Origin: JBFJVZ01 sp041623895
GTDB lineage: Bacteria > Planctomycetota > Planctomycetia > Pirellulales > Pirellulaceae
DNA: 23,011 nt
Assembly (NCBI GenBank): GCA_041623895.1
Contig: JBFJVZ010000066.1
Location: forward strand, 1 to 23,011
Reading direction: 5' to 3'
Position 1 is the stretch's first letter. Each line of letters opens with the position of its first letter. Positions 1 to 7,646 of this stretch are shown one piece after another. Under the pieces are notes generated by a model. The model worked only from the letters and a program-made list of their open reading frames with translations. It was not told the origin of the DNA and searched no databases. The translations under genes and the position numbers were made by a program.

Positions 1-790
1 CTTCTTCCTCGCCGGCAGCCCACGGCTGATCCTTCACCCGTTCCCAAATCTCATCGATGCACCATTCGTCCGACGAGTGGTTCCAGGTGAAATTCATGCA
101 GTGACGTCGCTTGGCCAGATCGTACGACAATACGGGGATGCCGGCCTGCTGGGCTTGCAGTCGCATTGGACCGGTGGACGAGTAGAGTCCATGGTTGACG
201 ACGACTCGCTGGAATCCGCGCGAGGCAAGTTCACCTCCCAAGGCCGCGGACATGGAAATCGCTTGCCAGGTGAGTTCGGATCGCTGGGAAATTCCCGGCA
301 TCGCATCGTCGAGTGTTCCGACGCGGTAGTGCCGCAACATGGAACAGGTATGAATCGTCTGGTAAGCAGGCTCGCTTCTATCGACCTGAGGAAACTGCTG
401 TCCGATGGTCGCGCTAATGCCTGCACTGGAGAGACCGGCGCAGGAAAACACGCGCCGCGCGTTAGTGGCCGAGACTCGCTTGCGGATATTCCATGTATGC
501 GGCGATTGCCAGGGCAGTGACTCAGAAATCGGATACAGTCCATCGTCGAAGAAGACACGAACATCATGTCCGGCGGCCTGCAGTGACGCGGCCAGGAACG
601 CGTCGACAAGGACACCGAATGTTCCGGGTTGAGAAACGACCGCGATCTTGAGAGGTCGCGGGTGGCTGCGACGAGGAATCTTTTGCAGATCAGCCAGTAC
701 CTGCAGTGTCGCGTCTCGTCCGGTTACTTGACGAAAACGCATTCGGCATTGCCGCGCAAACAGACGGACCTGATCTTTCAAGGGAATCAT
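1..790 (-). CDS. Capsule/surface polysaccharide glycosyltransferase-like protein, N-terminal part (cut by window edge)
   Basis: An uninterrupted reading frame runs from an ATG at 790 off the left edge (263 codons plus one base). After a basic N-terminus, a Rossmann-like beta-strand and turn appear around residues 48-60 (KIAVVSQPGTFG), followed by a stretch resembling the GT-B-like capsule biosynthesis proteins of many bacteria: VVVNHGLYSSTGPMRLQAQQ, then a switch to PVLSYDLAKRRHCMNFTW near residues 222-245. In that loosely defined family the corresponding text is a His-Gly-x-Tyr motif followed by a Trp/Tyr-Asp/Asn strand and a Phe-Ser-His-type motif. No signal peptide or membrane segment is visible, so a cytoplasmic enzyme is likely. 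It is the last visible gene of the minus-strand operon, 70 nt after the FkbM gene. A TTG 24 nt upstream is an alternative start. The family call is an inference from motif resemblance, and the catalytic C-terminal half is outside the window. Confidence 0.6.
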   Translation of the reverse strand, partial: MIPLKDQVRLFARQCRMRFRQVTGRDATLQVLADLQKIPRRSHPRPLKIAVVSQPGTFGVLVDAFLAASLQAAGHDVRVFFDDGLYPISESLPWQSPHTWNIRKRVSATNARRVFSCAGLSSAGISATIGQQFPQVDRSEPAYQTIHTCSMLRHYRVGTLDDAMPGISQRSELTWQAISMSAALGGELASRGFQRVVVNHGLYSSTGPMRLQAQQAGIPVLSYDLAKRRHCMNFTWNHSSDEWCIDEIWERVKDQPWAAGEEE

Positions 791-860
791 TGGGTGACTT
801 GATGTTGAACTCAAGTGCGTTGTCCGTTGCGGCTACTGAAATTCGTGCTTTGCCAGGCCA

Positions 861-1589
861 TCAATAGTTGGCTCCCAGCGTATTTCTAAACAGGCTGCGA
901 AACCACAGGTAACTTGCGTGCTTGCTAGTCAGCAGGTCTTTGCGGATGAACAACCAATTCCATCCATTCCAACCGAGGTCAAAACCCACGAAACCAGAAT
1001 TGCGCAGCCAAGCGATCGTCCGCGCCGTTTCTTCGGGCGTCGTGGATGGGTATCGGATGCGGTCATGAAATTCGACGTTCAACTGTTTGAACCGGTTCAG
1101 AACGGAACGCTCCGTAGCACACAGCATGTCAACTTCCGATCCCTCGATATCCACCTTGATCAAGTCAATTTCGGCGACGTTGATTTCATCCAACAGACTT
1201 TCCAGGCTTCTGGACGGCACCACGAATTCCCTGCCCGAAGAATCCGGTTTCGCGGTGATGATGTTGCCGGTCGCAGGCAGATCGGAGTGGTAGAAAACAG
1301 TTTCGCCGTCTTTGTCCGCCATGGCGTAGTTCAGCTTGCTCATGCCGTCGGCCAGCGAGATACTTTCGCAAAGTACGGGCGAAGCTTCGACTGCAATTAC
1401 CCGGCACGAAAACGTGTCGGCAATGAAATGTGAGATTCTGGCTTCAGAGCATCCCAGGTCAATCACGACAGATTCATCATTCAGCCAAGAGCCGATGAAG
1501 GTATGGCGGCCATGGTCAATGATGCCCATGAGTCGATCGCTGATGGCAAAAAATTTGCGAATGACTGTTTTTATCGGTCGTTTCAGCAT
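861..1589 (-). CDS. FkbM-family SAM-dependent methyltransferase
   Basis: The protein has 242 residues. The SAM-binding motif I is VVIDLGCSEARIS (residues 41-53), the acidic end of strand 2 is VIAVEAS (64-70), and the FkbM hallmark IDLIKVDIEGSEVDML lies at 141-156. These are typical of Methyltransf_21 (FkbM) proteins, which O-methylate hydroxyls on natural products and surface glycans. No transmembrane segment is seen. The length matches the family. The ATG at 1589 is the only well-placed start before motif I. It lies 111 nt downstream of the flippase gene and just before the truncated glycosyltransferase-like gene, so its likely role is O-methylation of a sugar in the exported polymer. The acceptor cannot be told from the sequence. 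Confidence 0.9.
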   Translation of the reverse strand: MLKRPIKTVIRKFFAISDRLMGIIDHGRHTFIGSWLNDESVVIDLGCSEARISHFIADTFSCRVIAVEASPVLCESISLADGMSKLNYAMADKDGETVFYHSDLPATGNIITAKPDSSGREFVVPSRSLESLLDEINVAEIDLIKVDIEGSEVDMLCATERSVLNRFKQLNVEFHDRIRYPSTTPEETARTIAWLRNSGFVGFDLGWNGWNWLFIRKDLLTSKHASYLWFRSLFRNTLGANY

Positions 1590-1700
1590 GCTACTACTGG
1601 ACTCACAAATACTTCGTCAATCAAGACAATTCGCGGCCGGCGGCAAACTCGCTTATTCTCTGCCGGCTGGGGAGTCATCAAGCTGTCGTCGGTGGTTGTC

Positions 1701-3320
1701 TCAGGACACATTGGTTGTCCGCAGCCGTCGTGCAATGGGGTTCGTGATCAAGGCAATTAGATTCTTGACTTCTTGAATGCCGGCCAGGCTGGCTGTCGCC
1801 GACAGCGTCAGAAGTGTCACCCCGGAAATGCATGCAAAGGCGAAAATCGTCCAATAAATTCCGAACGATGACTGATCACCGAAGGCGAGTTCGCGAAAGG
1901 TAATTCCAGCAAAGATCGAGCACAAGAACGCAATCAGCCATTTCAAAGAGTCCTGAAATGGATACACCAAAAGCTCTCCCTTGTTCAGCGCAACGAGTGT
2001 CAGCGCTGGACAAAGTGCCAAGAGAACCCCGTTAATGACAACCACGGCAAGAGCACCGATTGGTCCAATATCGTCCAGCAGAAGCCACATGGTCAGCCCG
2101 CATAGGATTTGTATGACAACCGAATAGCTGTCCAGTCTGATCAGTTGCCCGTACGCTATCACCATCTTGCGTTGAATCAGAGTGTAGCCATAAACAAGCA
2201 TCATGGACGTCAGCGCCGCAAGTAGCACGGAAGCAAGTTGAAACTCGGAATCTGTTAGCGTCTTGGGTCCCCAAAGCAGTTGCAAAATGTAATCGGCTCC
2301 GCACAATACGATCGCCAAAACGGGAACACAAACTGCCAGGTTAAGCGTGCAGGCTCTAAGCGTAAGGCTTCGGATGCTGTCCGCGCCGGTCGCGAATGCG
2401 GAAGAAAAGTGACTGAAGAAGACGATGCCAACCGGTCGCAAAAAGATGGCATTGGCCTTCTCAGCAAGTTTTTGAACATACTTGAAAACCGCCAGTGTTC
2501 CCTGCGGCATGCTGGACAGGGCAGCGTCAAAAACAAAGGCGTAAAACTGAGTTGCTGAGGCGTAAGTTAATGTGTAGAGAAGAATAAGATAGAACTTCAG
2601 GACATCAAAAAACGGGGCCCGCCAAATCAGCCGATGTCGATATCCGCTGTGCCAAAGGGCCACCGAGAGCAGAATGACTGATGTTATTCCGCCTGCCCAG
2701 AGTGCGACAACCAACGCCCAAATCCCAATCGACTTCAAACAGGCAAGCATCCCGATCAGGGCGGCGATCCGCGCAAACAATCCAATCGCTTCGGGTTGCC
2801 CGAAGCGGAGTTCCGCATTCAGGTACGCGGTCAGTAGACCGCCCGCGGTTGTTAGCATGATTGAGGGCACAGCGAAAATGAAAAGCTGCTTGGCAAACAG
2901 CAGATTCTCCGGTTCAAATCCCACAGCCCGCAAGGACACCAGTGGCTGTGCGAGTAGAATTCCAATCAGGCAAAGCAGCACCGAAAGCAGCATCGTCCAG
3001 TTCATGACGATCGCAAAAACCTGATCGGCCTCCGACCGGCCGATCCTTTCTCGGATTCTGTGATACTCGGGCACCAGAATGTCCGACATCCGTCCCAACT
3101 GCATGAATTGGGCGACCATGACTTGCAACGATGTGGCAATGAAGAAACACTCGATCTCTCTTGAGGTTCCAAAACAACGAACAACAATGATCGAATGAAT
3201 CAATGCCACGACTGCCGCCGCAGCATTGATGACCGTCATCCGTTTGATCGATTTCCCGGGCCCGATGATTGGCCGGTCGGCCGACGAGTCGACACCAGCG
3301 ACACTCTGGTCTGATGTCAT
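1701..3320 (-). CDS. Wzx/MurJ-like polysaccharide (lipid-linked oligosaccharide) flippase
   Basis: The protein is 539 residues and highly hydrophobic, with about 12-14 predicted membrane spans from residue 28 to near residue 520. This layout is typical of the MOP superfamily (MurJ/MviN, Wzx). MurJ-like landmarks are an early amphipathic segment with charged residues in the first loops (VVRCFGTSREIECFFIA, SDILVPEYHRI), and mid-protein LNAELRFGQPEAIGLF. The hydrophilic N-terminal 25 residues and the short basic C-terminus are cytoplasmic by inference. Its start codon overlaps the stop of the upstream methyltransferase by four bases (ATGA), implying translational coupling. The likely role is flipping the undecaprenyl-linked repeat unit to the periplasmic side for the Wzy-type polymerase encoded upstream. 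A true MurJ for peptidoglycan cannot be excluded, but the locus argues for a polysaccharide flippase. Confidence 0.85.
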   Translation of the reverse strand: MTSDQSVAGVDSSADRPIIGPGKSIKRMTVINAAAAVVALIHSIIVVRCFGTSREIECFFIATSLQVMVAQFMQLGRMSDILVPEYHRIRERIGRSEADQVFAIVMNWTMLLSVLLCLIGILLAQPLVSLRAVGFEPENLLFAKQLFIFAVPSIMLTTAGGLLTAYLNAELRFGQPEAIGLFARIAALIGMLACLKSIGIWALVVALWAGGITSVILLSVALWHSGYRHRLIWRAPFFDVLKFYLILLYTLTYASATQFYAFVFDAALSSMPQGTLAVFKYVQKLAEKANAIFLRPVGIVFFSHFSSAFATGADSIRSLTLRACTLNLAVCVPVLAIVLCGADYILQLLWGPKTLTDSEFQLASVLLAALTSMMLVYGYTLIQRKMVIAYGQLIRLDSYSVVIQILCGLTMWLLLDDIGPIGALAVVVINGVLLALCPALTLVALNKGELLVYPFQDSLKWLIAFLCSIFAGITFRELAFGDQSSFGIYWTIFAFACISGVTLLTLSATASLAGIQEVKNLIALITNPIARRLRTTNVS

Positions 3321-4141
3321 GTGCGAGTTGCCCGATCAGCACTGGGAGCCTTTCGTGCACAACAGACAATCGTGCTTTGCCAGTTAGCTGGAAGCATTCG
3401 CACAAGTCTGCGTCTGAGTCGCGTTGAAAGCCGCGGAGGCGTTTCCGTGTGCCCGGTCACCGCCCGAAAAGTTTTCATTTGCTCCAATGTCGGGGCAAGA
3501 TCCGTAACGATCAAGGATACGATCTCGAATCCAAAGTGCGACATCGTTTGGCGAATCTCTGCCGCCGTATATTCGCGCCGGTGCAATTCATACGTGTTCG
3601 AGTTTTGCAAAAAATCGGTGATGGGCACGGGGTCCGCCGTCTTGCGGAACAGATACTTTCGGAACAGATCAAATCGTAACCCGTTTGGCGTTGTCAGGAT
3701 TAAGTAGCCTCCCGGACGCAGGCACGCGGCGACGCATGGAATCACATCATTCAGGATCGGCAGATGCTCGATTACTTCGATAAGTGAGATCACGTCGCAC
3801 GAGTGCTGCGGCGGTGTCGTTTCCAGTAGTTCAATACCATGGGCCTCGGCAAATTCGCGATGAATCTCGGTTGCAAACGGCTCGTAGGCTATGCTGGCAC
3901 GCACCTGATCCTTTAGTAAGTACGAAAGAATGGGGAGACCGCAACCCCAGTCAACGACATCAAGTTGTTTCGATTCCGGCAAGTCCGCGATGGTGCTGGC
4001 CGCGAACGCATAGCGCTTGACATTCTTGTGCATCATTGCGCTGATGGCGGGTGATTCTGCTTCGTACGCTTTGGCAAGCGACAGAATCTGAGCCGAGAAC
4101 TTGTCGTTTAGGCTGTTGAATTGCTTGCTGCGAAACATCAT
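3317..4141 (-). CDS. Class I SAM-dependent methyltransferase
   Basis: The protein has 274 residues. Motif I is LDVVDWGCGLPILSYLL (60-76), the strand-2 acidic position is IAYEPF (84-89), the post-I segment is VISLIEVIEHL (117-127), and motif III is LRPGGYLILTTPN (141-153). This is the UbiG/Methyltransf_11/23-type fold. Motif I has Trp-Gly-Cys-Gly in place of the usual Gly-x-Gly-x-Gly, a common variant. The first two codons are both ATG (4141 and 4138). The gene starts 39 nt after the zinc-ribbon methyltransferase, and its TGA overlaps the flippase ATG by four bases. It is probably a sugar or lipid-sugar methyltransferase of the polymer pathway; the exact acceptor is unknown. The last 30 or so residues are basic and look non-conserved. 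Confidence 0.85.
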   Translation of the reverse strand: MMFRSKQFNSLNDKFSAQILSLAKAYEAESPAISAMMHKNVKRYAFAASTIADLPESKQLDVVDWGCGLPILSYLLKDQVRASIAYEPFATEIHREFAEAHGIELLETTPPQHSCDVISLIEVIEHLPILNDVIPCVAACLRPGGYLILTTPNGLRFDLFRKYLFRKTADPVPITDFLQNSNTYELHRREYTAAEIRQTMSHFGFEIVSLIVTDLAPTLEQMKTFRAVTGHTETPPRLSTRLRRRLVRMLPANWQSTIVCCARKAPSADRATRT

Positions 4142-4180
4142 CAGCCGGCAGGTCCAGCCAGATGGAATGCATTAGATCGA

Positions 4181-5113
4181 TCAGTCACGGCGGCGTGCCA
4201 CGACGGCTAGATTTCGGCCGGAAAAGATTCGCTTTGCCCCCAGCCGATTGGCGATGCGGCGGAGGAATCTTTGAATTCGACTGCGTTTGTTGCCGAAGAT
4301 TCGCTCGCTCAGAAAGTAATCGTAATGAAGCGGCTCGTAACCCACGTCATTCAACAGGCGAGCCAGGCTTGGTCTGGAAAAATACCACAGATGCCAAGGC
4401 CCAAATGCGGGCCAGCGATCTCCGTAGGCGCGGCGGTCATAGCTGCGGTAGTCGGGAACCTCGACAATCGCAATCGACCGCGGCGCCGAACGGCTGCGCA
4501 GATTCGCCAAGACCGCCCTTGGATCTCGAAAATGCTCCAACGTGTGCCGCAGAACAACCAGATTTAAGGGCGGAAGATTAAGCGAATCAAGCTCTTCAAC
4601 GCCGCACTGATGCACGGCCAGACCGAGTTGGTGGCGAGCAAAATCGGCTTGCAGGGAAGAGATTTCGACACCATGAACATCCCACCCTCTTGCCTGGAAG
4701 TATTTCATTAACATTCCCCAGCCCGCACCCACGTCCAACATCGGGCCGGGCGGTGGCAACCAACGTTCGTACCGCGAGTAAAAAAACCGCTCCCGTTCAA
4801 CTTCTGCAGCGATTTCCAAATCCGTCTTGCCGCGAGGATCCCCGCCGCCGCGGTCGTGCGATTGATACTGAACACTGTCATACAACAGCCGCAGTGTGTG
4901 ATCATCCGGAAAAGGCCGTGTGAAGGCCATCGAGCAGTCCGAACAAGAGACGACCTGATAGCGATCGAATCGTTTGTCTTGCCAGGTCAAGTCGTAATCG
5001 CAGACACAGTTTCCTGAACCGCAATACAGACAGCGATGATGCCCCACAACGTCTTCCGTTGGTGCGTTCGATGGTGCAGCGCTATTATTAACAACGTTTG
5101 CCAAAACTACCAC
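4181..5113 (-). CDS. Zinc-ribbon (N-terminal) class I SAM-dependent methyltransferase
   Basis: About 310 residues. An N-terminal zinc-ribbon-like module has two CxxC pairs, CLYC (28-31) and CSDC (57-60), numbering from the GTG at 5113. It is followed by a Methyltransf_23-type domain: MLDVGAGWGMLMKYF (125-139), VHGVEIS (146-152), VVLRHTLEHFRDP (186-198). A Cys-pair domain before a Methyltransf_23 fold is common in sugar C-methyltransferases and related nonulosonate or deoxysugar enzymes. The frame is open further upstream to an ATG at 5242, but that would lie inside the SDR gene, so I prefer the GTG at 5113 (7-nt overlap with the SDR stop) or the TTG at 5104. Neither has a clear Shine-Dalgarno site, which fits coupled translation. 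It could act as a C- or O-methyltransferase on a nucleotide sugar. Confidence 0.85.
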   Translation of the reverse strand: MVVLANVVNNSAAPSNAPTEDVVGHHRCLYCGSGNCVCDYDLTWQDKRFDRYQVVSCSDCSMAFTRPFPDDHTLRLLYDSVQYQSHDRGGGDPRGKTDLEIAAEVERERFFYSRYERWLPPPGPMLDVGAGWGMLMKYFQARGWDVHGVEISSLQADFARHQLGLAVHQCGVEELDSLNLPPLNLVVLRHTLEHFRDPRAVLANLRSRSAPRSIAIVEVPDYRSYDRRAYGDRWPAFGPWHLWYFSRPSLARLLNDVGYEPLHYDYFLSERIFGNKRSRIQRFLRRIANRLGAKRIFSGRNLAVVARRRD

Positions 5114-5904
5114 GCGGTCCAACCACCATCGACCGTCACAACAGCCCCGGTCATATAGGCCGAGGCCTGCGAGACCATGAACAACGCCGCGCCCTGATAC
5201 TCGTCGGCTTTCGCCATTCGTCCCAGCGGCGTACGGGCACAATATTCCCTCACGAAGTCGTCGCCTTGGTTGTCAAAGACACCGCCCGGAACCAGGCAAT
5301 TGACGCGAATCCCTTTATCGCGCCAATGAACAGCAAGATAACGCGTGAGATTCAAAATCGCAGACTTGCTGGCCGCATACGAGACGGGTGAATTCACGCC
5401 GGAGTCACCGTAAATCCGCGGATCTGCCGAAACGATGCCGTATGTCGACGATAGATTCACAATAGCGCCGCCACCGTGATTCATCATTTGCTTGCCAAAC
5501 ACCTGGCAAGCGAGCAGCACGCCGGTCAGGTTGACGTCCAGGACCTGGTTCCATGAATCCAGTGGATGATCCGCGGGGTCGGATCCGTAAAATCCGGAGC
5601 CGCGATATTGCGTTGCGTTAACCAAGATGGTCGCAGGACCAAGTTGATCCGCGACCGTGTCTGCCGCATTTTCGAGTGATGGTTTGTTTGTCGTGTCGGC
5701 GCCGACGGCAATGCAGCAGCCGCCCGTCGCATCGGTTACCTGGCCGGCGACCTGTTTAGCAGCATCCAGATCGATATCCAGCACCGCAGTCTTTGCACCC
5801 GCATCGGCAAAGGCTTCGGCAATGCGGCTACCGATACGGCCTGCTCCCCCATTAATCACTGCAACTTCGCCATCAATGCGAAACAATTTTTCAACGATAC
5901 TCAT
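5107..5904 (-). CDS. SDR-family NAD(P)-dependent oxidoreductase of the nonulosonate cassette
   Basis: A 265-residue classical short-chain dehydrogenase. The dinucleotide motif is NGGAGRIG (18-25, the TGxxxGxG equivalent). The strand-4 motif is VNAT (95-98, usually NNAG). The structural Asn is DVNLTG (123-128), the catalytic Ser is in LSSTYG (151-156), Tyr176 and Lys180 lie in YAASK, and PGG (206-208) closes the active site. The acidic residue after strand 2 (LDIDLD) suggests NAD rather than NADP. The ATG at 5904 overlaps the stop of the Gfo/Idh gene by four bases (ATGA). Related SDRs accompany sialic/legionaminic-type gene sets (PtmA of Campylobacter flagellin glycosylation is one). Here it probably oxidises or reduces a sugar precursor or product of the NeuB-type enzyme. 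The substrate is inferred only from context. Confidence 0.9.
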   Translation of the reverse strand: MSIVEKLFRIDGEVAVINGGAGRIGSRIAEAFADAGAKTAVLDIDLDAAKQVAGQVTDATGGCCIAVGADTTNKPSLENAADTVADQLGPATILVNATQYRGSGFYGSDPADHPLDSWNQVLDVNLTGVLLACQVFGKQMMNHGGGAIVNLSSTYGIVSADPRIYGDSGVNSPVSYAASKSAILNLTRYLAVHWRDKGIRVNCLVPGGVFDNQGDDFVREYCARTPLGRMAKADEYQGAALFMVSQASAYMTGAVVTVDGGWTAW

Positions 5905-6914
5905 GGCGACAAATGTCCGGTATTGTTTGCGCGCGAGTTCAGGCTGTCGATCACAGTCAGGGCATGGATGGCGTCGTTGATTGTCGCAAGTACACCAGAA
6001 GTCTGGCGGCCAACCAAGAGATTCAAGTAGTCGGCAACCATATCAACGTACATCGAGTTGATGTCGGCTGGGGAAAAGCGGGCGACTTCGTCGACAACTC
6101 CGTCATGCGACTGTAAGGTCAATTTCTCTGATTCCATCGTAAAACGAATGATTCTTTCATCGCCAATCAATTCAAAACCTCGTGATGGCGGCTTGCGGCA
6201 CATCGCCAGCGTAATCTGACTGCGAATATTTCCCGGATGTTCGGACGTGACCATGGCAACATCGTCAGTGGCGATTTCGATCGCGCCGGTATTGGCAGTC
6301 ATACCCAGCGAAGAAATCGCCGGCCCAAGCACCCAATTGAGAAAGTCGATTTCATGATCAAGCGTGCGCAACGCACCGCCGGCGGTTTCGGCGTGAGCCG
6401 CATAGGACTGACGGTGATCTTCCCAGGGATGCCAATCGGGCAAGTACCCCTCGAACCAGGCCTTGGCGTACAGGCAGCGGCCAATCGTTCCCGATTTCAC
6501 CATTCGATAGGCGGTGCTATAAGCCGAGTGATAACGCATGCAATACGCCATCGCGCATTTATGGCCAAGCTCGGAATCCGCAACTACCCTCAGCAGTTGA
6601 TCGCTTGATTGGTCGACATTTCTACCAAGCGGTTTTTCGACCAAAGCTGGAATTCCGGCCGTCAGGAATTCATGTGCCGAAGCAACGTGCAGGTGGCTTG
6701 GATTACAAATGACGGCAAAGTCAGGATCCGTCGCGATCGCGTCTTGAATTGAGTGGACAACCGCGACGCCCTCAAGTGGTTTGAATTGAGAATTCGATTG
6801 TTCGCGGCGGACCACGGTCAGTTTTCCAATCTGCCGGGCGAGAATCCGCATGTGCCGATTTCCGATCGACCCGAGACCGACGATGACGCCGTGCAAATCT
6901 TTGATTGCCTTCAC
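5901..6914 (-). CDS. Gfo/Idh/MocA-family oxidoreductase
   Basis: A 337-residue protein with an N-terminal Rossmann domain (GLGSIGNRH, 13-21, a GxGxxGxxH motif) and the family signature EKPLGRN (93-99), whose Lys is the usual catalytic residue. The remaining two-thirds is the alpha/beta substrate domain, with a His-rich region around YCMRYHSAYS and LDHEIDFLNWVLG. These enzymes are NAD(P)-dependent sugar dehydrogenases or reductases. The start codon is GTG at 6914, overlapping the HAD stop as GTGA. Its own stop overlaps the SDR start as ATGA, so it sits in a tightly coupled chain. Co-occurrence with an SDR and a NeuB-type synthase suggests it handles the hexose or keto-acid precursor of the nonulosonic acid. 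This is inference; the substrate is unknown. Confidence 0.9.
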   Translation of the reverse strand: MKAIKDLHGVIVGLGSIGNRHMRILARQIGKLTVVRREQSNSQFKPLEGVAVVHSIQDAIATDPDFAVICNPSHLHVASAHEFLTAGIPALVEKPLGRNVDQSSDQLLRVVADSELGHKCAMAYCMRYHSAYSTAYRMVKSGTIGRCLYAKAWFEGYLPDWHPWEDHRQSYAAHAETAGGALRTLDHEIDFLNWVLGPAISSLGMTANTGAIEIATDDVAMVTSEHPGNIRSQITLAMCRKPPSRGFELIGDERIIRFTMESEKLTLQSHDGVVDEVARFSPADINSMYVDMVADYLNLLVGRQTSGVLATINDAIHALTVIDSLNSRANNTGHLSP

Positions 6915-7624
6915 GAAGTCGCGCCCGGTCGACTTGCTACGCCAGGTGGCTGGACCGTGACCAGGTCGATCAACTGACCAAAGTGGTCAAGAAAAAAATC
7001 GGCGGGTGCCTGGGGATGATAATTGTAGGCAATCGCAACGAGGCCACATTCACTGGCCCCCTGCAATTCGTCAATATCGTGCCCCACAAAGCCGCAAGCC
7101 GACTTCGGCAGGCCGATGCGTTGCACCGCCAACTCGAACGCCAACGCTGCAGGCTTCACCGTCCCAATATCACGTGATGCGATGACGGCATCGAAGTAAG
7201 CTTCGATTTCCAGCTGAGCCAAGATCTGTCGCACGCCGGCCTCACCACTCTCCGTATCCGAAAGGACGCCGAGTTTGATGCCAAGTTCATGGAGTTGCTT
7301 GAGTGTTTGTCCGACACCGGGCATCGGCTGGCGGCGGTTCTGCAGCTGCTGGCCTTTGCTGCGGGCCAGCTCAATCAGCTCGACTGTTTTGGTTTCAGGG
7401 ACTCCAAGATCAGCCAACAATTCGTGGAAACGTTCCCAGTACTCGGCGTTGCCACGATAAACGTCGACCAGCTTTTGCTCCCAGCAGGCCACAAGTTCAT
7501 CATAGCTGACTGCGATTCCAATGCCCTGCAGATGCTTCGTCAACCAGCGTCGCCACGCAGCGGCATCGTACAGGATGTCTCCATTGTCAAAGATCAGACC
7601 ATGAATGACGGGCGCCTGGTGCAT
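6911..7624 (-). CDS. HAD-superfamily hydrolase (candidate sugar-phosphate phosphatase)
   Basis: A 237-residue HAD-like protein from the ATG at 7624. An upstream open frame to 7810 lies within the preceding fused gene and is not used. Motif I is LIFDNGDILYD (10-20) with nucleophile Asp13; position +2 is Gly15, not the usual Asp. Motif II is GVLSDTES (119-126), motif III Lys is in GTVKPAAL (154-161), and motif IV is VGHDIDE (180-186). The helical cap between residues about 20 and 100 is the four-helix C1 type of the beta-phosphoglucomutase/dehalogenase branch. Lack of the +2 Asp also occurs in active phosphatases such as YihX, so it does not prove inactivity. It starts 22 nt after the SpsF-NeuB fusion gene. 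That fits dephosphorylation of a nonulosonate 9-phosphate, as KdnA does in Kdn synthesis, but this is a contextual guess. Confidence 0.85.
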   Translation of the reverse strand: MHQAPVIHGLIFDNGDILYDAAAWRRWLTKHLQGIGIAVSYDELVACWEQKLVDVYRGNAEYWERFHELLADLGVPETKTVELIELARSKGQQLQNRRQPMPGVGQTLKQLHELGIKLGVLSDTESGEAGVRQILAQLEIEAYFDAVIASRDIGTVKPAALAFELAVQRIGLPKSACGFVGHDIDELQGASECGLVAIAYNYHPQAPADFFLDHFGQLIDLVTVQPPGVASRPGATS

Positions 7625-7646
7625 CAGACCACTGGAACGGATCGGA

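Noticed and set aside
1590..1700. GCCGGC-containing stretch between flippase and FkbM genes as a terminator.
   Set aside because: The arms are short GC palindromes more than 20 bases apart with no T tract; genes continue in the same direction.
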